Assembly: GCF_000820515.1 (NCBI RefSeq)
Contig: NZ_JXDG01000007.1
Location: 40,921 to 104,920, forward strand
From: Pseudomonas batumici
Lineage (GTDB): Bacteria; Pseudomonadota; Gammaproteobacteria; Pseudomonadales; Pseudomonadaceae
Direction: 5' to 3'
Length of the DNA stretch: 64,000 nucleotides
Shown: positions 1 through 9,876 of the stretch, piece by piece
How positions within the stretch are numbered: position 1 is the stretch's first letter
Layout: each line of letters starts with the position of its first letter
Position numbers and translations under genes: made by a program
The notes under the pieces: model-generated
Database searches by the model: none
Told to the model about the DNA's origin: nothing
What the model saw: only the letters and a program-made list of their open reading frames with translations

Positions 1-360
1 GCCCAGGCGGGTCAGGGTGACGACGGCGGTGGATGGCCGAGGGCCGTCAAGGGCGGCGAAGCTGAGGGTCTGCGGCAGTGCCGGGCAACTGAACAGCAGG
101 GTGCAATAGCCGCATTTTTCCCACAGCGCATGGTGTTCGGCGCTGGGGGCGTGGTGCTCGGCGGCGCTCTGCTCCATGCCCGCCTGCCCGGGCATCTCCA
201 TCGACATGTCCATGCCCATCGACATGGGCATGCGGTGATCCATCGGCATCGCCTGGGAAATCAGCGGACCGATAAAGATCATCAACATGGCGAACAGGCT
301 CAGCCAACTGCCGTGTACCTGTGCACGGGAGCGGGGCGACCTGAGGCGTGAGGCGCGCAT
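1..360 (-). CDS. DUF2946 family protein, 3' end cut by window edge
   Basis: The reading frame starts at an ATG at 360 and runs off the left edge without a stop, so the C-terminus is missing. At least 120 residues are visible: a basic N-terminus, one hydrophobic segment at about residues 20-36, a Met/His-rich stretch (repeated DHRMPMSMGMDM-type runs and EHHAPSAEHHAL), then CGYC. Met, His and paired Cys are typical of DUF2946 proteins, small envelope proteins often found beside copper chaperones and TonB copper receptors. It lies 21 bp downstream of the PCu(A)C gene and is probably in its operon. Metal binding is inferred from composition; the exact role is unknown. Confidence 0.8.
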   Translation of the reverse strand, partial: MRASRLRSPRSRAQVHGSWLSLFAMLMIFIGPLISQAMPMDHRMPMSMGMDMSMEMPGQAGMEQSAAEHHAPSAEHHALWEKCGYCTLLFSCPALPQTLSFAALDGPRPSTAVVTLTRLG

Positions 361-381
361 GGCGTTCAAAGTCGTCGTCGG

Positions 382-870
382 TTACTGCGCGTGGTCCATG
401 TGACCCATGGCATTCGTACCGGCAGGCGCCTGTTTCTGCACCGACACCTCGACCGTCACGTCGCCGGCCTTTTCAAAGTGCAGGGTCAGCGGGAAGTGCT
501 TGCCATCCTGCAGTTGGCTGCGGTCCTTGAGGTCCAGCAACATCACATGAAAGGCCATGGGCGCGAATCGAACTTCGCCCCCGGCGGGGATGTCGACGCT
601 GGCGACGGGCTGCATTTTCATCAGGTCCTGCTGCATCACGTGTTCATGCAGTTCGGCCTTGCCGGCAATGGGACTGTCGACGCGGGTCAGGCGGTCGGCC
701 GTGGTGCCCGGGTTGTGGATCACGAAATAGGCCGCCACCGTCGGGGCGTTGGGCGGCAGTTCCTGGGACCAGGGGTGGCTGATCTGCAAGTCACCGACCT
801 TGAATTCGTGGGCATGGGCAAAGCAGGCGGGCAGCAGCAGGGCGGCCAGCAACAGGGCATTCTTGAGCAT
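382..870 (-). CDS. Periplasmic copper chaperone PCu(A)C
   Basis: 162 residues with a signal peptide (MLKNALLLAALLLPACFAHA). The family's copper signature H(M)X10MX21HXM is complete: HEHVMQQDLMKM, then 21 residues to HVM. The tail is also His/Met-rich (GHMDH). PCu(A)C proteins bind Cu(I) in the periplasm and deliver it, for instance to cytochrome c oxidase CuA sites. The ATG at 870 is preferred over an upstream in-frame start because GGAGAA sits about 7 nt before it and the signal peptide begins there. It lies between two DUF2946 genes on the same strand, which suggests a copper-handling operon. Confidence 0.93.
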   Translation of the reverse strand: MLKNALLLAALLLPACFAHAHEFKVGDLQISHPWSQELPPNAPTVAAYFVIHNPGTTADRLTRVDSPIAGKAELHEHVMQQDLMKMQPVASVDIPAGGEVRFAPMAFHVMLLDLKDRSQLQDGKHFPLTLHFEKAGDVTVEVSVQKQAPAGTNAMGHMDHAQ

Positions 871-918
871 GGTGGTTCTCCATAACGATTCATGACGCAC
901 AAGGACTGCGAGCGTGAA

Positions 919-1320
919 TCAGGTTAGCGGAGAAGCCCTGGGGTTGAGCGAGGGCCATTGCTGGCGAGGGGTGGGGGCATCGATTTCGGTAGCGGGGCGC
1001 GTGGGGTTGGTTGCGACCTGCAGAACCGGAAGTTGCGTCACGTGGCCGGGCAACGCCAGCAGCGGCGCAAAGGCCGCACAGCACCAGCAGTGCTGCATGG
1101 TGGAATGCTCATCGTTCTGCGGGGCTTTCTGTTCCAGCTTGCCGAGGTCGATGGCCACCAGCCGGGTGCCACTGGCGGAGCAGAAGCTGCCCCATAGCAG
1201 TTGCTCCGGGAGCGAACTCTCCGACGCTTGCGCCATGGCTCCGGACATCGGCATGGCGAGCAGATTGAACAGCACTGCGAAGCAGGCGATCCAGGCAAAT
1301 GCTAGCCGTTGTCGGGACAT
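919..1320 (-). CDS. DUF2946 family protein
   Basis: 133 residues beginning MSRQRLAFAWIACFAVLFNLLAMPMSGAMA, a clear signal peptide or membrane anchor. The mature part has a QHCWCC cluster at about residues 77-82 like the CGYC of the other DUF2946 protein in this operon. The ATG at 1320 was chosen because GGAAAG lies 8 nt upstream; a TTG nine codons earlier has no good ribosome binding site. It is the first gene of the apparent copper operon that continues with PCu(A)C and a second DUF2946 gene. DUF2946 has no settled function; a role in copper or other metal homeostasis is inferred from neighbours and cysteines. Confidence 0.8.
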   Translation of the reverse strand: MSRQRLAFAWIACFAVLFNLLAMPMSGAMAQASESSLPEQLLWGSFCSASGTRLVAIDLGKLEQKAPQNDEHSTMQHCWCCAAFAPLLALPGHVTQLPVLQVATNPTRPATEIDAPTPRQQWPSLNPRASPLT

Positions 1321-1466
1321 GGGAAGGCTTTCCGTCAGTGTTTTCAAACAGATGGGTTATTTAGCCTGAACGTCCTTCATAAGTAAAAGCGCGGGCTGCG
1401 GTGAAAGGTCGCAAGCTTGTGTAGGGTTTATCGGTGATCCTTGTGCACAAGCGTAGCAGGATGCCG

Positions 1467-1790
1467 TCACATGGCCGGAACAGCATGGACCTCGATCTTC
1501 ACGCCCAGGGTGGCGCGAATCACGCTGAAGATAGCGGCCAAGTTGTCCATGCTCGGATTGCCCTTGGCCGAGAGCATGCGGTGCAGGCTTTTGCTCGGCT
1601 TGTCGGTTTCCTTGGCCAGGCCCTCGAAGCCGACGGTGGCGTTGACCAGGTCACGCAGGATCACCCGTGCAATTTCGGGTTCGCCATTGAGAAACAGGGT
1701 GGCGGCTTCATCCAGCAGTGCCTGGGCGAACGCCGGGTCGCGCTGCGCCCGCTCGGCGATGGTCTGTTTGAAGCTGCGAGTAAGGGCCAT
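1467..1790 (-). CDS. HigA-like antitoxin of a type II toxin-antitoxin pair
   Basis: 107 residues. The second half (GLAKETDKPSKSLHRMLS, then NPSMDNLAAIFSVI) has the shape of an XRE/HigA-type helix-turn-helix: recognition helix, conserved leucines and the 'L..IF..I' closing helix. The gene starts 6 bp after the toxin gene on the same strand, so the order is toxin first, as in HigBA. As in other pairs it should bind and neutralise the toxin and autorepress the promoter, where an inverted repeat is present. HTH boundaries are by eye. Confidence 0.82.
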   Translation of the reverse strand: MALTRSFKQTIAERAQRDPAFAQALLDEAATLFLNGEPEIARVILRDLVNATVGFEGLAKETDKPSKSLHRMLSAKGNPSMDNLAAIFSVIRATLGVKIEVHAVPAM

Positions 1791-1796
1791 TCAGTG

Positions 1797-2132
1797 TTAC
1801 CTCGTTTTCGATGCGGCTTTTTTACGGCGCTGGTATTCGGCAATGAGCGCTTTGGCTTGCTTGATGTCGTTGTTCTGGCTGGATTTGTGACCACCGCCAA
1901 ACAGGATGATCAGCCGTTTGCCCTCCTGGATCAGATAGATTCGGTAGCCTGGGCCCCAATCTATGCGGTATTCACCCAGACCGTCGAACCACTTGATGTT
2001 GGAGGTGTTGCCCATCTGCATGCGAAGGATTGCAGTGGATACCTTCGTGGCGGCCTGCACATCCAATGACGCGAACCAGTTTTCGAATGGGTTGGCCTGG
2101 TTGTCCCGAATATATTCTTCAACCTCGATCAT
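1797..2132 (-). CDS. RelE/HigB-like toxin
   Basis: 111 residues with the order typical of RelE/ParE-superfamily 'addiction module killer' proteins: an N-terminal FENWFASLD segment, the central GLGEYRIDWGPGYRIYL strand pair, LIILFGGGHKSSQ, and a basic tail AKALIAEYQRRKK. In the family the protein is a small ribosome-dependent endoribonuclease; whether this one cleaves mRNA is not shown by sequence. It precedes its antitoxin by 6 bp and is itself preceded by a palindromic operator. Confidence 0.85.
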   Translation of the reverse strand: MIEVEEYIRDNQANPFENWFASLDVQAATKVSTAILRMQMGNTSNIKWFDGLGEYRIDWGPGYRIYLIQEGKRLIILFGGGHKSSQNNDIKQAKALIAEYQRRKKAASKTR

Positions 2133-2144
2133 TGTGCTCTCAAG

Positions 2145-2160
2145 GTAACCTAAAGGTTAC
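2145..2160. promoter_or_regulatory. Inverted repeat, likely autoregulatory operator of the toxin-antitoxin operon
   Basis: GTAACC-TAAA-GGTTAC is a perfect 6-bp inverted repeat with a 4-bp spacer, 13-28 bp upstream of the toxin ATG. On the minus strand it overlaps a TATAGT sequence that could serve as the -10 element, so antitoxin binding here would block transcription. Assignment is by position and symmetry. Confidence 0.6.
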
Positions 2161-2186
2161 TATATTTGCAAGCTGATGATCGTGAT

Positions 2187-2912
2187 CTATTCGTGGATGC
2201 TTGCCAACGCGGCAAGTGTTTCAGTGAGCGTCTGGAACTCCCGGTCCACCGGCGGCAATGCCGGGCGCTGGAGAATCAGCACCGGTACCCCGAGCTCTCG
2301 GGCCACCTGCAATTTGGGTTCGGTCGCGCTGCTGCCGCTGTTCTTGCTGATCAGCACGTCGATGGCGCGGCGCTGGAACAAGGCGCGCTCGTCTTCCTGC
2401 AGGAAGGGCCCGCGTGCGCCGATCACTTCGCAGCGGGCGTTGCCGGGATAAGTCTCGAGGGCGCGCAAGGTCCAGAATTGCCCGGCGGGAATTTCTTCCA
2501 GATGTTGCAGCGGCTCGCGGCCGAGGGTGAACAGCGGGCGCTGGAAGGGCTTGAGGGCCTCGACCAGTTCGGCCCAGTCGGCGACTTCGCGCCAGTCGTC
2601 GCCGGGTTCCGCGACCCAGGCCGGGCGCCGCAGCGCCCAACAGGGGATGCCGCTCAAGCGCGCGGCAGTGGCGGCGTTGTGGCTGATTTGCGCGGCGTAG
2701 GGATGGGTGGCGTCCAGCAGCAGGTCGATGCCTTCATCCCGGATGAATTGCGCCAGGCCTTCGGCCCCGCCATAACCGCCGACCCGGACCTGGCATTTCA
2801 AGTCTGTCGGCACCCGCCCGACACCCGCCAGGCTGTAGATATGTCCCGGGCCCAAGGTCCGGGCAATCGCCAAGGCCTCGGTGACGCCGCCGAGCAGCAA
2901 CAGGCGTTTCAT
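2187..2912 (-). CDS. cobK: Precorrin-6A reductase
   Basis: 241 residues. It begins [21 protein letters not shown], the nucleotide-binding start typical of CobK/CbiJ, and contains [17 protein letters not shown], a strong family signature. The enzyme reduces the macrocycle of precorrin-6A with NADPH to give precorrin-6B in cobalamin synthesis. The ATG at 2912 overlaps the stop of cbiD by 4 nt (ATGA), which indicates translational coupling and rules out longer upstream starts in this frame. It is the last gene of the cobL-cbiD-cobK unit on the minus strand. Confidence 0.93.
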   Translation of the reverse strand: MKRLLLLGGVTEALAIARTLGPGHIYSLAGVGRVPTDLKCQVRVGGYGGAEGLAQFIRDEGIDLLLDATHPYAAQISHNAATAARLSGIPCWALRRPAWVAEPGDDWREVADWAELVEALKPFQRPLFTLGREPLQHLEEIPAGQFWTLRALETYPGNARCEVIGARGPFLQEDERALFQRRAIDVLISKNSGSSATEPKLQVARELGVPVLILQRPALPPVDREFQTLTETLAALASIHE

Positions 2913-4006
2913 GGCTGTACTCCCGCGTGACCGACGATGCCGCCCTGGCGGTCGATGGCGAAGACTTCCACCTGCACCTGCGCGGGGACCACGCTGCGGG
3001 CGAAATCGCGGGCCCGCCGGCAGACCGCATCGCCGAGGGCGATGCCCGCCGCGCTGGCCATGGCCAGCGCCTGCTGGCTGGTGTTGGCCTGGACAATCGC
3101 CGTCTGCAAGGCCTGATCGGCACCGACTTCTCCGGCCCATTCGGCCAGTTGCGGCAGGTCGATGCTCGAGTGCCGGCTGTGCAGGTCCATGTGCCCGGCC
3201 GCCAGCTTGCTGATCTTGCCGAAGCCGCCGCACAGGCTCAGCTTGTCCACCGGAACCTTGCGCAGGTGCTTGAGCACGGCGCCGACGAAGTCGCCCATTT
3301 CGATCAGGGCGATTTCCGGCAGGTTGTAGACCCGGCGCATGGTGTCTTCGCTGGCGTTGCCGGTGCAGGCGGCGATATGCAGGTAGCCGTTGGTCTTGGC
3401 GACGTCGATGCCCTGGTGGATCGAGGCGATATAGGCCGCGCAGGAAAACGGTCGGACGATGCCGCTGGTGCCGAGGATCGACAGCCCGCCGAGAATGCCC
3501 AGGCGCGGGTTCATGGTTTTCAGCGCCAGGGCCTCTCCGTCGCGGACATTGACGGTGACCGAGAAGCCGCCGGGGTAATCCAGCTCGGCTGCCAATTGCC
3601 GCAGATGGTCGCTGATCATCTGGCGCGGCACCGGGTTGATCGCCGGTTCGCCGACAGCCAGGACCAGGCCGGGGCGGGTGACGGTCCCGACGCCTTTGCC
3701 CGCATGAAACTGCACGCCGGGTTCGGCGGTCAGGCGGACTTGCGAGTACAGCAGGGCACCGTGGGTGACATCCGGGTCGTCGCCGGCATCCTTGAGGGTG
3801 CCGGCCTCGGCGCCGTCGTCATGGCGGCGACAGAACTCCAGGCGCAGGTCCACGCGCTTGCCCTTGGGCAGGGTGATCTGCACCGCGTCACAGCTGACAC
3901 CACTGAGCAGCAGGCGCGCCGCCGCCAGGGCGGTGGCGGTGGCGCAGCTGCCGGTGGTCAGGCCGCTGCGCAGGGGCGCGGGCTGTTCGGCGGTTTCCTC
4001 ACGCAT
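2909..4006 (-). CDS. cbiD: Cobalt-precorrin-5B (C1)-methyltransferase CbiD
   Basis: 365 residues, normal for the family. The N-terminus [18 protein letters not shown] is the CbiD hallmark, and [19 protein letters not shown] and ACTGNASED are further conserved blocks. CbiD performs the C1 methylation and deacylation step of the corrin ring and here stands in for the unrelated CobF of the classical aerobic pathway. The ATG at 4006 has AGGGG 6 nt upstream; a TTG two codons earlier is less likely. Gene order cobL-REP-cbiD-cobK. Confidence 0.93.
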   Translation of the reverse strand: MREETAEQPAPLRSGLTTGSCATATALAAARLLLSGVSCDAVQITLPKGKRVDLRLEFCRRHDDGAEAGTLKDAGDDPDVTHGALLYSQVRLTAEPGVQFHAGKGVGTVTRPGLVLAVGEPAINPVPRQMISDHLRQLAAELDYPGGFSVTVNVRDGEALALKTMNPRLGILGGLSILGTSGIVRPFSCAAYIASIHQGIDVAKTNGYLHIAACTGNASEDTMRRVYNLPEIALIEMGDFVGAVLKHLRKVPVDKLSLCGGFGKISKLAAGHMDLHSRHSSIDLPQLAEWAGEVGADQALQTAIVQANTSQQALAMASAAGIALGDAVCRRARDFARSVVPAQVQVEVFAIDRQGGIVGHAGVQP

Positions 4007-4017
4007 GACCAACCCCT

Positions 4018-4115
4018 TGTAGGAGCTGGCTTGTCGGGACGCCGCATCGCAGCGAGGAGGCCCTTGAGCCTTGCGGTGTCCGTGCGGACGCTATCGCCAG
4101 CAAGCCGGCTCCCAC
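4018..4115. repeat. REP doublet (inverted pair)
   Basis: Starts TGTAGGAGCTGGCTTG and ends with the inverted counterpart CAAGCCGGCTCCCACA. This paired arrangement, about 98 bp long, is the usual form of Pseudomonas REP (REPIN-like) elements. It lies inside the cob operon between cobL and cbiD, where it may affect mRNA stability. Confidence 0.9.
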
Positions 4116-4141
4116 AGGGGATCGGTGTTCATTCAGGCTGT

Positions 4142-5344
4142 TCAAGGTTTGACCACATCGAGCAAGGTGATCGGCAAGGCTTGGCGCCAGGTGTCGAAAT
4201 CCCCCAGCGGTTGGGCCTGGGCGATATGAACGCGGGTCAGTTCGCCGCCATGGGCCTGGCGCCAGTTCATCAACAACAGTTCGCTTTGCAGGGTCACCGC
4301 ATTCGCCACCAGCCGGCCTCCCGGCTTGAGCTGCGCCCAGCAAAGGTCCAGCACCCCGGGGCGGGTGACGCCGCCGCCGATAAAGATCGCATCCGGCGGC
4401 TCCAGGCCCTCCAGCGCATCGGGCGCACGGCCACGAATCAATTGCAGCCCCGGTACCCCGAGGGCGTCACGATTGCGCTCGATCAACTGTTGGCGACCGG
4501 CGTCGGCCTCGATGGCAATGGCCCGGCAACTGGGGTGGGCGCGCATCCATTCGATGCCGATGGAGCCGCTGCCCGCGCCGACATCCCACAACAGTTCACC
4601 GGGCAGCGGGGCGAGGCGGGCGAGGGTGATGGCGCGGACATCGCGCTTGGTCAGTTGCCCGTCATGCTCGAAGGCGCTGTCCGGCAACCCGCCAATACGC
4701 GACAGACGCGGCGTGCCGGGGGCGGCCAGGCACTCGATGGCGACCAGGTTCAGGTCGGCAATCGGCGGGTCGCTCCAATCCTCGGCCAGCCCGTCGATCC
4801 GCCGTTCCGCCGGGCCGCCCAGGTGTTCCAGCACGCTGATCCGGCTCGGGCCGAAACCCCGTTCGCGCAGCAGCGCGGCAATGGCCGCGGGACTCAGGCC
4901 ATCATTGCTCAGCACCAGCAGGCGCACACCGCTGTGCAGGTGCGCAGCGAGGGCGGCCAGCGGGCGGGCGACGACCGAGAGTATCTCCACGTCCTGCAAG
5001 GCCCAGCCCAGGCGGGCGGCGGCCAGCGAGCAGGAGGAGGGCGCGGGCAACACCTGCATCTCCTCGGCGGTGACCCGGCGTGACAGGCTGGCGCCCACGC
5101 CGAACAGCATCGGATCACCGCTGGCCAGCACGCAGGTCGGCGCGCCGCGCAGGGCCAACAGCGGCTCCAGGGAAAACGGACTTGGCCAGCCCAGGCGCTC
5201 GGCGCGAATGTCCGCCGGCAGCAGGTCGAGCTGACGCTGGCCGCCGAATACCCGTGAAGCCGCCGCCAGGGCTTCGCGGGCGTGCCGGCCGAGCCCACTG
5301 AAGCCGTCTTCACCGATTCCCACGATTGTCAGCCAAGGCGCCAT
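4142..5344 (-). CDS. cobL: Precorrin-6Y C5,15-methyltransferase (decarboxylating)
   Basis: 400 residues with two fused domains. The N-terminal half (about 1-200) is a CbiE-type tetrapyrrole methylase starting [14 protein letters not shown] with [14 protein letters not shown]. The C-terminal half (about 205-400) is a CbiT-type Rossmann methyltransferase with the SAM motif [16 protein letters not shown]. The fused enzyme methylates C5 and C15 and decarboxylates the ring-C acetate to make precorrin-8. It is divergent from cobG, with 137 bp between them, and heads the cobL-cbiD-cobK unit. Confidence 0.95.
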   Translation of the reverse strand: MAPWLTIVGIGEDGFSGLGRHAREALAAASRVFGGQRQLDLLPADIRAERLGWPSPFSLEPLLALRGAPTCVLASGDPMLFGVGASLSRRVTAEEMQVLPAPSSCSLAAARLGWALQDVEILSVVARPLAALAAHLHSGVRLLVLSNDGLSPAAIAALLRERGFGPSRISVLEHLGGPAERRIDGLAEDWSDPPIADLNLVAIECLAAPGTPRLSRIGGLPDSAFEHDGQLTKRDVRAITLARLAPLPGELLWDVGAGSGSIGIEWMRAHPSCRAIAIEADAGRQQLIERNRDALGVPGLQLIRGRAPDALEGLEPPDAIFIGGGVTRPGVLDLCWAQLKPGGRLVANAVTLQSELLLMNWRQAHGGELTRVHIAQAQPLGDFDTWRQALPITLLDVVKP

Positions 5345-5481
5345 CTAAAATCCTCAAAACACAGCGGTTCCGACGGGCAGGCTTTTCATGCCGTCGGACA
5401 AAGCAGGCATAATACCGCGCCTTCGACGGCGAAACGCTCTTCGATAGCAGCCAATACTTTTCCTTCACTGCCGGTCGCCCC
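5345..5481. promoter_or_regulatory. Divergent cobL/cobG intergenic region with a hairpin
   Basis: This 137-bp gap must drive both cob transcription units. It contains an inverted repeat CCGACGG (5370-5376) / CCGTCGG (5391-5397) followed by CATAAT, a plausible -10 element for the cobG direction. I looked for a cobalamin riboswitch (B12 box) and could not identify one. Confidence 0.35.
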
Positions 5482-6807
5482 TTGAACGAACGCCTGCCTG
5501 TCACCGCCATTCGCCCCTCGGCCTGTCCGGGGTTGCTGCGTATCGTCCCGGCGCTGGACGGTGGTATCTGCCGGATCAAGCTGGCCGGCGGGGTGATCAG
5601 CGCCGACCAGGCCCGGGCGGTGGCCCGAGCCGCCGCACGTTATGCCGGCGGCGTGATCGAGGCGACCAACCGGGCCAACCTGCAGATTCGCGGTATCGGC
5701 GAGCAGCATGCGGTGCTGATCGGCGAGTTGCTCGACGCCGGCCTCGGGCCCACCACGGCGGCGGGCGACGATGTGCGCAACCTGATGCTCAGCCCGAGCG
5801 CGGGCATCGACCGCCAGTTGTTGATCGACACCCGGCCCCTGGCCGAACAGATCCTGGCGACCCTGCAGACTCACGCACGCTTTCATGAGCTGTCGGCCAA
5901 GTTCGCGGTGCAACTGGACGGCGGTGAAGCCCTGGCGATGCTGGAGCATCCGCATGACCTGTGGTTGTCGGCGTTGCTGCTGGGCGACCAGGCGTATCTG
6001 GCCTTCGGCCTGGCCGGCTGTCCGGCCAACGACCTGCCGCTGGGCGCCGTGCCCCTGGCCAAGGGGCATGCGCTGGTGGTGGCGGTGCTGGAGCTGTTCC
6101 TTGATCTGGCCCGTCCCGAGCAGACACGCATGCGTCACTTGCTGGCCGAAGTCTCGACTGCGGAGTTCCTCCGGCAATTGGCCCAACGGCTCGGTTTCGA
6201 ACCCGCGGCGGTCCCGTCCTGGCAGCGATCCGCGGCGCCCGGTCTGTTGCATATCGGCACTTATCCACAGCGCCAACCGGGGCGTGTGTACATCGGCGCC
6301 GTGGCGCCTCTCGGACGGCTCGATGCGTCGATGCTCGACGGCGTGGCCCGGCTGGCTAGCGAATTCGGCGATGCCAGCCTGCGCCTGACGCCCTGGCAGG
6401 GCCTGTTGCTGCCCAATATTCGTCTCGAAGACGCGGCAAACGTTACCGCACACCTGCAACACCTCGGATTGCTATGCGACAGCGCTGACGCCCTGGCGCA
6501 ACTGATCGCCTGTACCGGCTCGGCCGGCTGTGGCAAGGGCCTGGCCGACACCAAGGCCGACGCCCGCACGCTGGCGCTGCACCTGCAAGGCCGGCCCCAG
6601 GGCGTGCACTTGTCCGGCTGCACGCGTTCCTGCGCGGCCGCCCATGTGGCGCCGGCTACCTTGCTGGCGGTTTCTCCTGGCCACTATGACCTCTATTTTC
6701 GCGATGCGACCCACCCGGGCTTCGGCCGGCCGCACGCACGCAACCTTACTATTGAAGCGGCGGGCGTCCTGCTGGCAGCCCGCTCACGGAGCAACACCGA
6801 TGATTGA
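5482..6807 (+). CDS. cobG: Precorrin-3B synthase
   Basis: 441 residues, sulfite/nitrite-reductase-like. RPSACPGLLRIVPALDGGICRIKL at the N-terminus and the Fe-S/siroheme cysteine set near the C-terminus (CTGSAGCGKG and SGCTRSC) are diagnostic. CobG is the oxygen-dependent enzyme that primes ring contraction, so the pathway here is the aerobic one. The start is a TTG at 5482 with no convincing ribosome binding site; I see no better start before the conserved N-terminus, so this assignment is moderate. It overlaps cobH by 8 nt. Confidence 0.9.
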   Translation: MNERLPVTAIRPSACPGLLRIVPALDGGICRIKLAGGVISADQARAVARAAARYAGGVIEATNRANLQIRGIGEQHAVLIGELLDAGLGPTTAAGDDVRNLMLSPSAGIDRQLLIDTRPLAEQILATLQTHARFHELSAKFAVQLDGGEALAMLEHPHDLWLSALLLGDQAYLAFGLAGCPANDLPLGAVPLAKGHALVVAVLELFLDLARPEQTRMRHLLAEVSTAEFLRQLAQRLGFEPAAVPSWQRSAAPGLLHIGTYPQRQPGRVYIGAVAPLGRLDASMLDGVARLASEFGDASLRLTPWQGLLLPNIRLEDAANVTAHLQHLGLLCDSADALAQLIACTGSAGCGKGLADTKADARTLALHLQGRPQGVHLSGCTRSCAAAHVAPATLLAVSPGHYDLYFRDATHPGFGRPHARNLTIEAAGVLLAARSRSNTDD

Positions 6808-7426
6808 TTACATCCGCGACGGTCAGGAGATCTATCGCAACTCCTTCGCGATCATTCGCGCGGAAGCCAACCTGGCGCGCATTCCCGCGGACCTGGAAAA
6901 GCTCGCCGTGCGGGTGATCCACGCCTGCGGCATGGTCGACGCCATCGACGGCCTGCAATTCTCCCCCGGTGCCGGCAAGGCCGGGCGCGAGGCCCTGGCG
7001 GCCGGTGCGGCGATTCTCTGCGATGCGCGGATGGTCAGCGAAGGCGTGACCCGTGCGCGCCTGCCCGCCAACAATCCGGTGATCTGCACCCTGCGCGACG
7101 AGCGCGTGCCCGAGTTGGCCGAGGAACTGGGCAATACCCGTTCGGCGGCGGCGCTGGAGCTGTGGCGCCCTTATCTGGAAGGCAGCGTGGTGGTGATCGG
7201 CAATGCGCCGACGGCCTTGTTCTACCTGCTGGAAATGCTCGATGCCGGCGCGCCGAAACCGGCGTTGATCCTCGGTTTCCCGGTGGGCTTCGTCGGCGCC
7301 GCCGAATCCAAGGCGATGCTCGCGGCCGACAGCCGTGGCGTGCCGTTCGTGATCATGCAGGGCCGGCTGGGCGGTAGCGCCATGGCTGCCGCTGCGGTGA
7401 ATGCTCTCGCTACGGAGATTGAATGA
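6800..7426 (+). CDS. cobH: Precorrin-8X methylmutase
   Basis: 208 residues. It starts [20 protein letters not shown] and carries [10 protein letters not shown] with the catalytic histidine of the family and the substrate-binding block [11 protein letters not shown]. It moves a methyl group from C11 to C12 to form hydrogenobyrinate. The ATG at 6800 overlaps the 3' end of cobG by 8 nt, and the stop overlaps the cobI start, so cobGHIJ is a tightly coupled operon. Confidence 0.95.
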   Translation: MIDYIRDGQEIYRNSFAIIRAEANLARIPADLEKLAVRVIHACGMVDAIDGLQFSPGAGKAGREALAAGAAILCDARMVSEGVTRARLPANNPVICTLRDERVPELAEELGNTRSAAALELWRPYLEGSVVVIGNAPTALFYLLEMLDAGAPKPALILGFPVGFVGAAESKAMLAADSRGVPFVIMQGRLGGSAMAAAAVNALATEIE

Positions 7427-8157
7427 TGCAGCAGCCTGGACGTCTGATCGGCCTCGGCGTGGGCCCCGGTGACCCGGAACTGATCACGCTCAAGGCCTTG
7501 CGCCTGCTGCGCGAGTCGCCCGTGGTGGCGTACTTCGTCGCCAAGGGCAAGAAAGGCAACGCGTTCGGCATCATCGAGGGCCACTTGCAGGAGGCCCAGA
7601 CCTTGCTGCCGCTGGTCTACCCGGTGACCACCGAGGCGCTGCCCGCGCCCTTGTCCTATGAGCAGGTGATCAGCGACTTCTACGACGAGGCCAGCCTGGC
7701 CGTGGCCGCGCACCTGGATGCCGGCCGCGACGTGGCGGTGATCTGCGAAGGCGATCCGTTCTTCTACGGCTCCTACATGTACCTGCACGACCGTCTTGCC
7801 GAGCGTTACGACGCCCAGGTGATTCCCGGCGTCTGCTCGATGCTTGGTGGCGCCTCGGTGCTCGGGGCGCCGCTGGTATATCGCAACCAGAGCCTGTCGG
7901 TGTTGTCCGGCGTGCTGCCCCATGACGAGCTCAAGCGCCGCCTGGCCGACGCGGACGCGGCGGTGATCATGAAACTGGGGCGCAACTTCCACAAGGTTCG
8001 CCAGGTGCTGGAAGAGCTGGGCCTGGCCGGTCGCGCCCTGTATGTGGAGCGCGCGACCATGGCCAACCAGAAGATCGTCCCGCTCGATGAGGTCGAGCCG
8101 ATGTCCTCGCCGTACTTCTCGCTGATCATCGTGCCCGGCGAACGGTGGCAGGGATGA
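7423..8157 (+). CDS. cobI: Precorrin-2 C20-methyltransferase
   Basis: 244 residues. [20 protein letters not shown] is the SAM-binding start of tetrapyrrole methylases, and [17 protein letters not shown] is the second conserved block, specific to CobI/CbiL. It makes precorrin-3A. Two consecutive ATGs (7423 and 7426) are possible starts; the first overlaps the cobH stop by 4 nt. The stop overlaps the cobJ start. Confidence 0.95.
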   Translation: MMQQPGRLIGLGVGPGDPELITLKALRLLRESPVVAYFVAKGKKGNAFGIIEGHLQEAQTLLPLVYPVTTEALPAPLSYEQVISDFYDEASLAVAAHLDAGRDVAVICEGDPFFYGSYMYLHDRLAERYDAQVIPGVCSMLGGASVLGAPLVYRNQSLSVLSGVLPHDELKRRLADADAAVIMKLGRNFHKVRQVLEELGLAGRALYVERATMANQKIVPLDEVEPMSSPYFSLIIVPGERWQG

Positions 8158-9860
8158 GCCGCGCGCAACCGGCCATTGTCATCCTCGGCAATGGCAGCCT
8201 CGCGACGGCCCGCAAGCTGCAACGGATTTACCCGGATGCGCTGGTCTATGGACTGGCGGAGCGGGTCGACGGCGCGGACCGGCTCTATCACGAGTTTGGC
8301 GCGACCCTGCGCCAGCTCTATCAGCAGGACACGCCGATCATTGCCCTGTGCGCCGCCGGTATCGTGATTCGCACGCTGGCCCCGGTGCTGCTGGAGAAGG
8401 GCGCCGAGCCGCCGGTGCTGGCGGTGGCCGAGGACGGCAGCGCCGTGGTGCCGCTGTTGGGCGGGCTGGGCGGGGTGAATGTCATGGCGCGGGAAATGGC
8501 CGCCGGCCTCGGTGTGGCGGCCGCCATCACCACCAGCGGCGAGCTGCGTTTCGGCACCTGCCTGCTGAATCCGCCGAGCGGTTATGCCCTGGGCGACCTG
8601 GAGCTGGGCAAGCGCTTTGTCTCGGACCTGCTGGCTGGCGAAAGCGTGCGTATCGAAGGGGCGGCACCTTGGCTGGCGCAGGCGCACTTGCCGGAGGATC
8701 GGCAGGCACGCCTGTCGATTCATGTCGGCAGTGCCGAGCGTGCGCCGGCCGCCAATGAATTGCTGATTTATCCACGCAGCGTGCTGGTGGCGGTCACGGC
8801 CGGCGTGCCGGAGCTGGCCGGTGCCGTGCGTGAAGCCTTGCACGGGGCGAATATCGCCCGCCAGTCGCTGGCCTGCCTGTTGGCAGCGGACAGCGAGATG
8901 GCCAGTCCTGCGCTGCGCGAAGCGGCTGCCGAGCTGGGTGTGCCGCTGCGCTTTGTCGCCTCGGGCGGCTCTGTCGCCGAAATGGCACAACAGGCGATAC
9001 CGCAGTTGTTGCCGCCGATCTGTGTCGGCGAAGGTCTGGCGATTGCTGTCGCCAGCCAGCCGTTGGAACCGGAGCGCATCGGTCGTCCACGGGGGCGCCT
9101 GGCGGTGATCGGCCTTGGCCCGGGTGCCGCCGAGCTGATGGTGCCGGCGGTGAAGGCCGAGCTGGCGAAGGCCAACGACGTGCTGGGTTATGAAACCTAC
9201 GTGCGCATGGCCGGCCCGTTCCGCGCCGATCAGGTGCTGCATTGCACCGATAACCGCGAAGAGATGCAGCGTGCCCGGCATGCCTTCGAACTGGCGGCCC
9301 AGGGGCGCTCTGTGGTGGTGGTGTCATCGGGTGACCCGGGTGTGTTCGCCATGGCGGCGGCGGTGCTCGAAGCCCTGCACGAATCCAGTGACCCGAGCTG
9401 GCACAACGTCGACCTGGAGATCCTTCCGGGGGTGTCCGCCTCGCTGGCAACGGCGGCCCAGGCGGGTGCGCCGCTGGGGCATGACTTCTGTGTGATGTCC
9501 CTCTCGGACAATCTCAAACCCTGGAGCATCATCGAGAAACGCCTCGACCTGGCGGCCCAGGCCGACCTGGCCCTGGCGTTCTACAACCCGATCTCCCGTT
9601 CCCGCCCCTGGCAGTTGGGCCGGGCCCTGGAGATCGTCGCCGGGCACCGCACAGCGCAGACGCCAGTGGTCCTGGGACGGGATATCGGTCGGCCGGGACA
9701 GACCTTGCGGGTGACTACCCTGGGCGAGTTGACGCCGGACCAGGTGGACATGCGCACCATGGTCATCATCGGTTCATCCACCACCTGCGTCTTCCCTCGC
9801 GCCGAGGGTGGCGAGTGGGTGTACACACCGCGCTGGTACGGTGAAAAGCCCCGCTCTTGA
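8154..9860 (+). CDS. cobJ: Fusion of a CobE/CbiG-like domain with precorrin-3B C17-methyltransferase
   Basis: 568 residues, about twice the length of a single-domain CobJ. Residues 1-310 resemble the CbiG/CobE module ([33 protein letters not shown]; then [19 protein letters not shown] with [11 protein letters not shown]). Residues 315-565 are the tetrapyrrole methylase ([46 protein letters not shown]). The methylase performs C17 methylation with ring contraction; the N-terminal part presumably assists. The ATG at 8154 overlaps the cobI stop by 4 nt. Last gene of cobGHIJ. Confidence 0.93.
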   Translation: MSRAQPAIVILGNGSLATARKLQRIYPDALVYGLAERVDGADRLYHEFGATLRQLYQQDTPIIALCAAGIVIRTLAPVLLEKGAEPPVLAVAEDGSAVVPLLGGLGGVNVMAREMAAGLGVAAAITTSGELRFGTCLLNPPSGYALGDLELGKRFVSDLLAGESVRIEGAAPWLAQAHLPEDRQARLSIHVGSAERAPAANELLIYPRSVLVAVTAGVPELAGAVREALHGANIARQSLACLLAADSEMASPALREAAAELGVPLRFVASGGSVAEMAQQAIPQLLPPICVGEGLAIAVASQPLEPERIGRPRGRLAVIGLGPGAAELMVPAVKAELAKANDVLGYETYVRMAGPFRADQVLHCTDNREEMQRARHAFELAAQGRSVVVVSSGDPGVFAMAAAVLEALHESSDPSWHNVDLEILPGVSASLATAAQAGAPLGHDFCVMSLSDNLKPWSIIEKRLDLAAQADLALAFYNPISRSRPWQLGRALEIVAGHRTAQTPVVLGRDIGRPGQTLRVTTLGELTPDQVDMRTMVIIGSSTTCVFPRAEGGEWVYTPRWYGEKPRS

Positions 9861-9876
9861 GGGGATGTGAGCTCAC

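Noticed and set aside
2927..5083. Very long open frame antisense to cobK-cbiD-cobL
   Set aside because: A GC-rich shadow frame; the minus-strand genes have clear family motifs and overlaps.
5345..5481. Possible cobalamin riboswitch before cobG/cobL
   Set aside because: No B12 box or typical paired core could be found; only a short inverted repeat.
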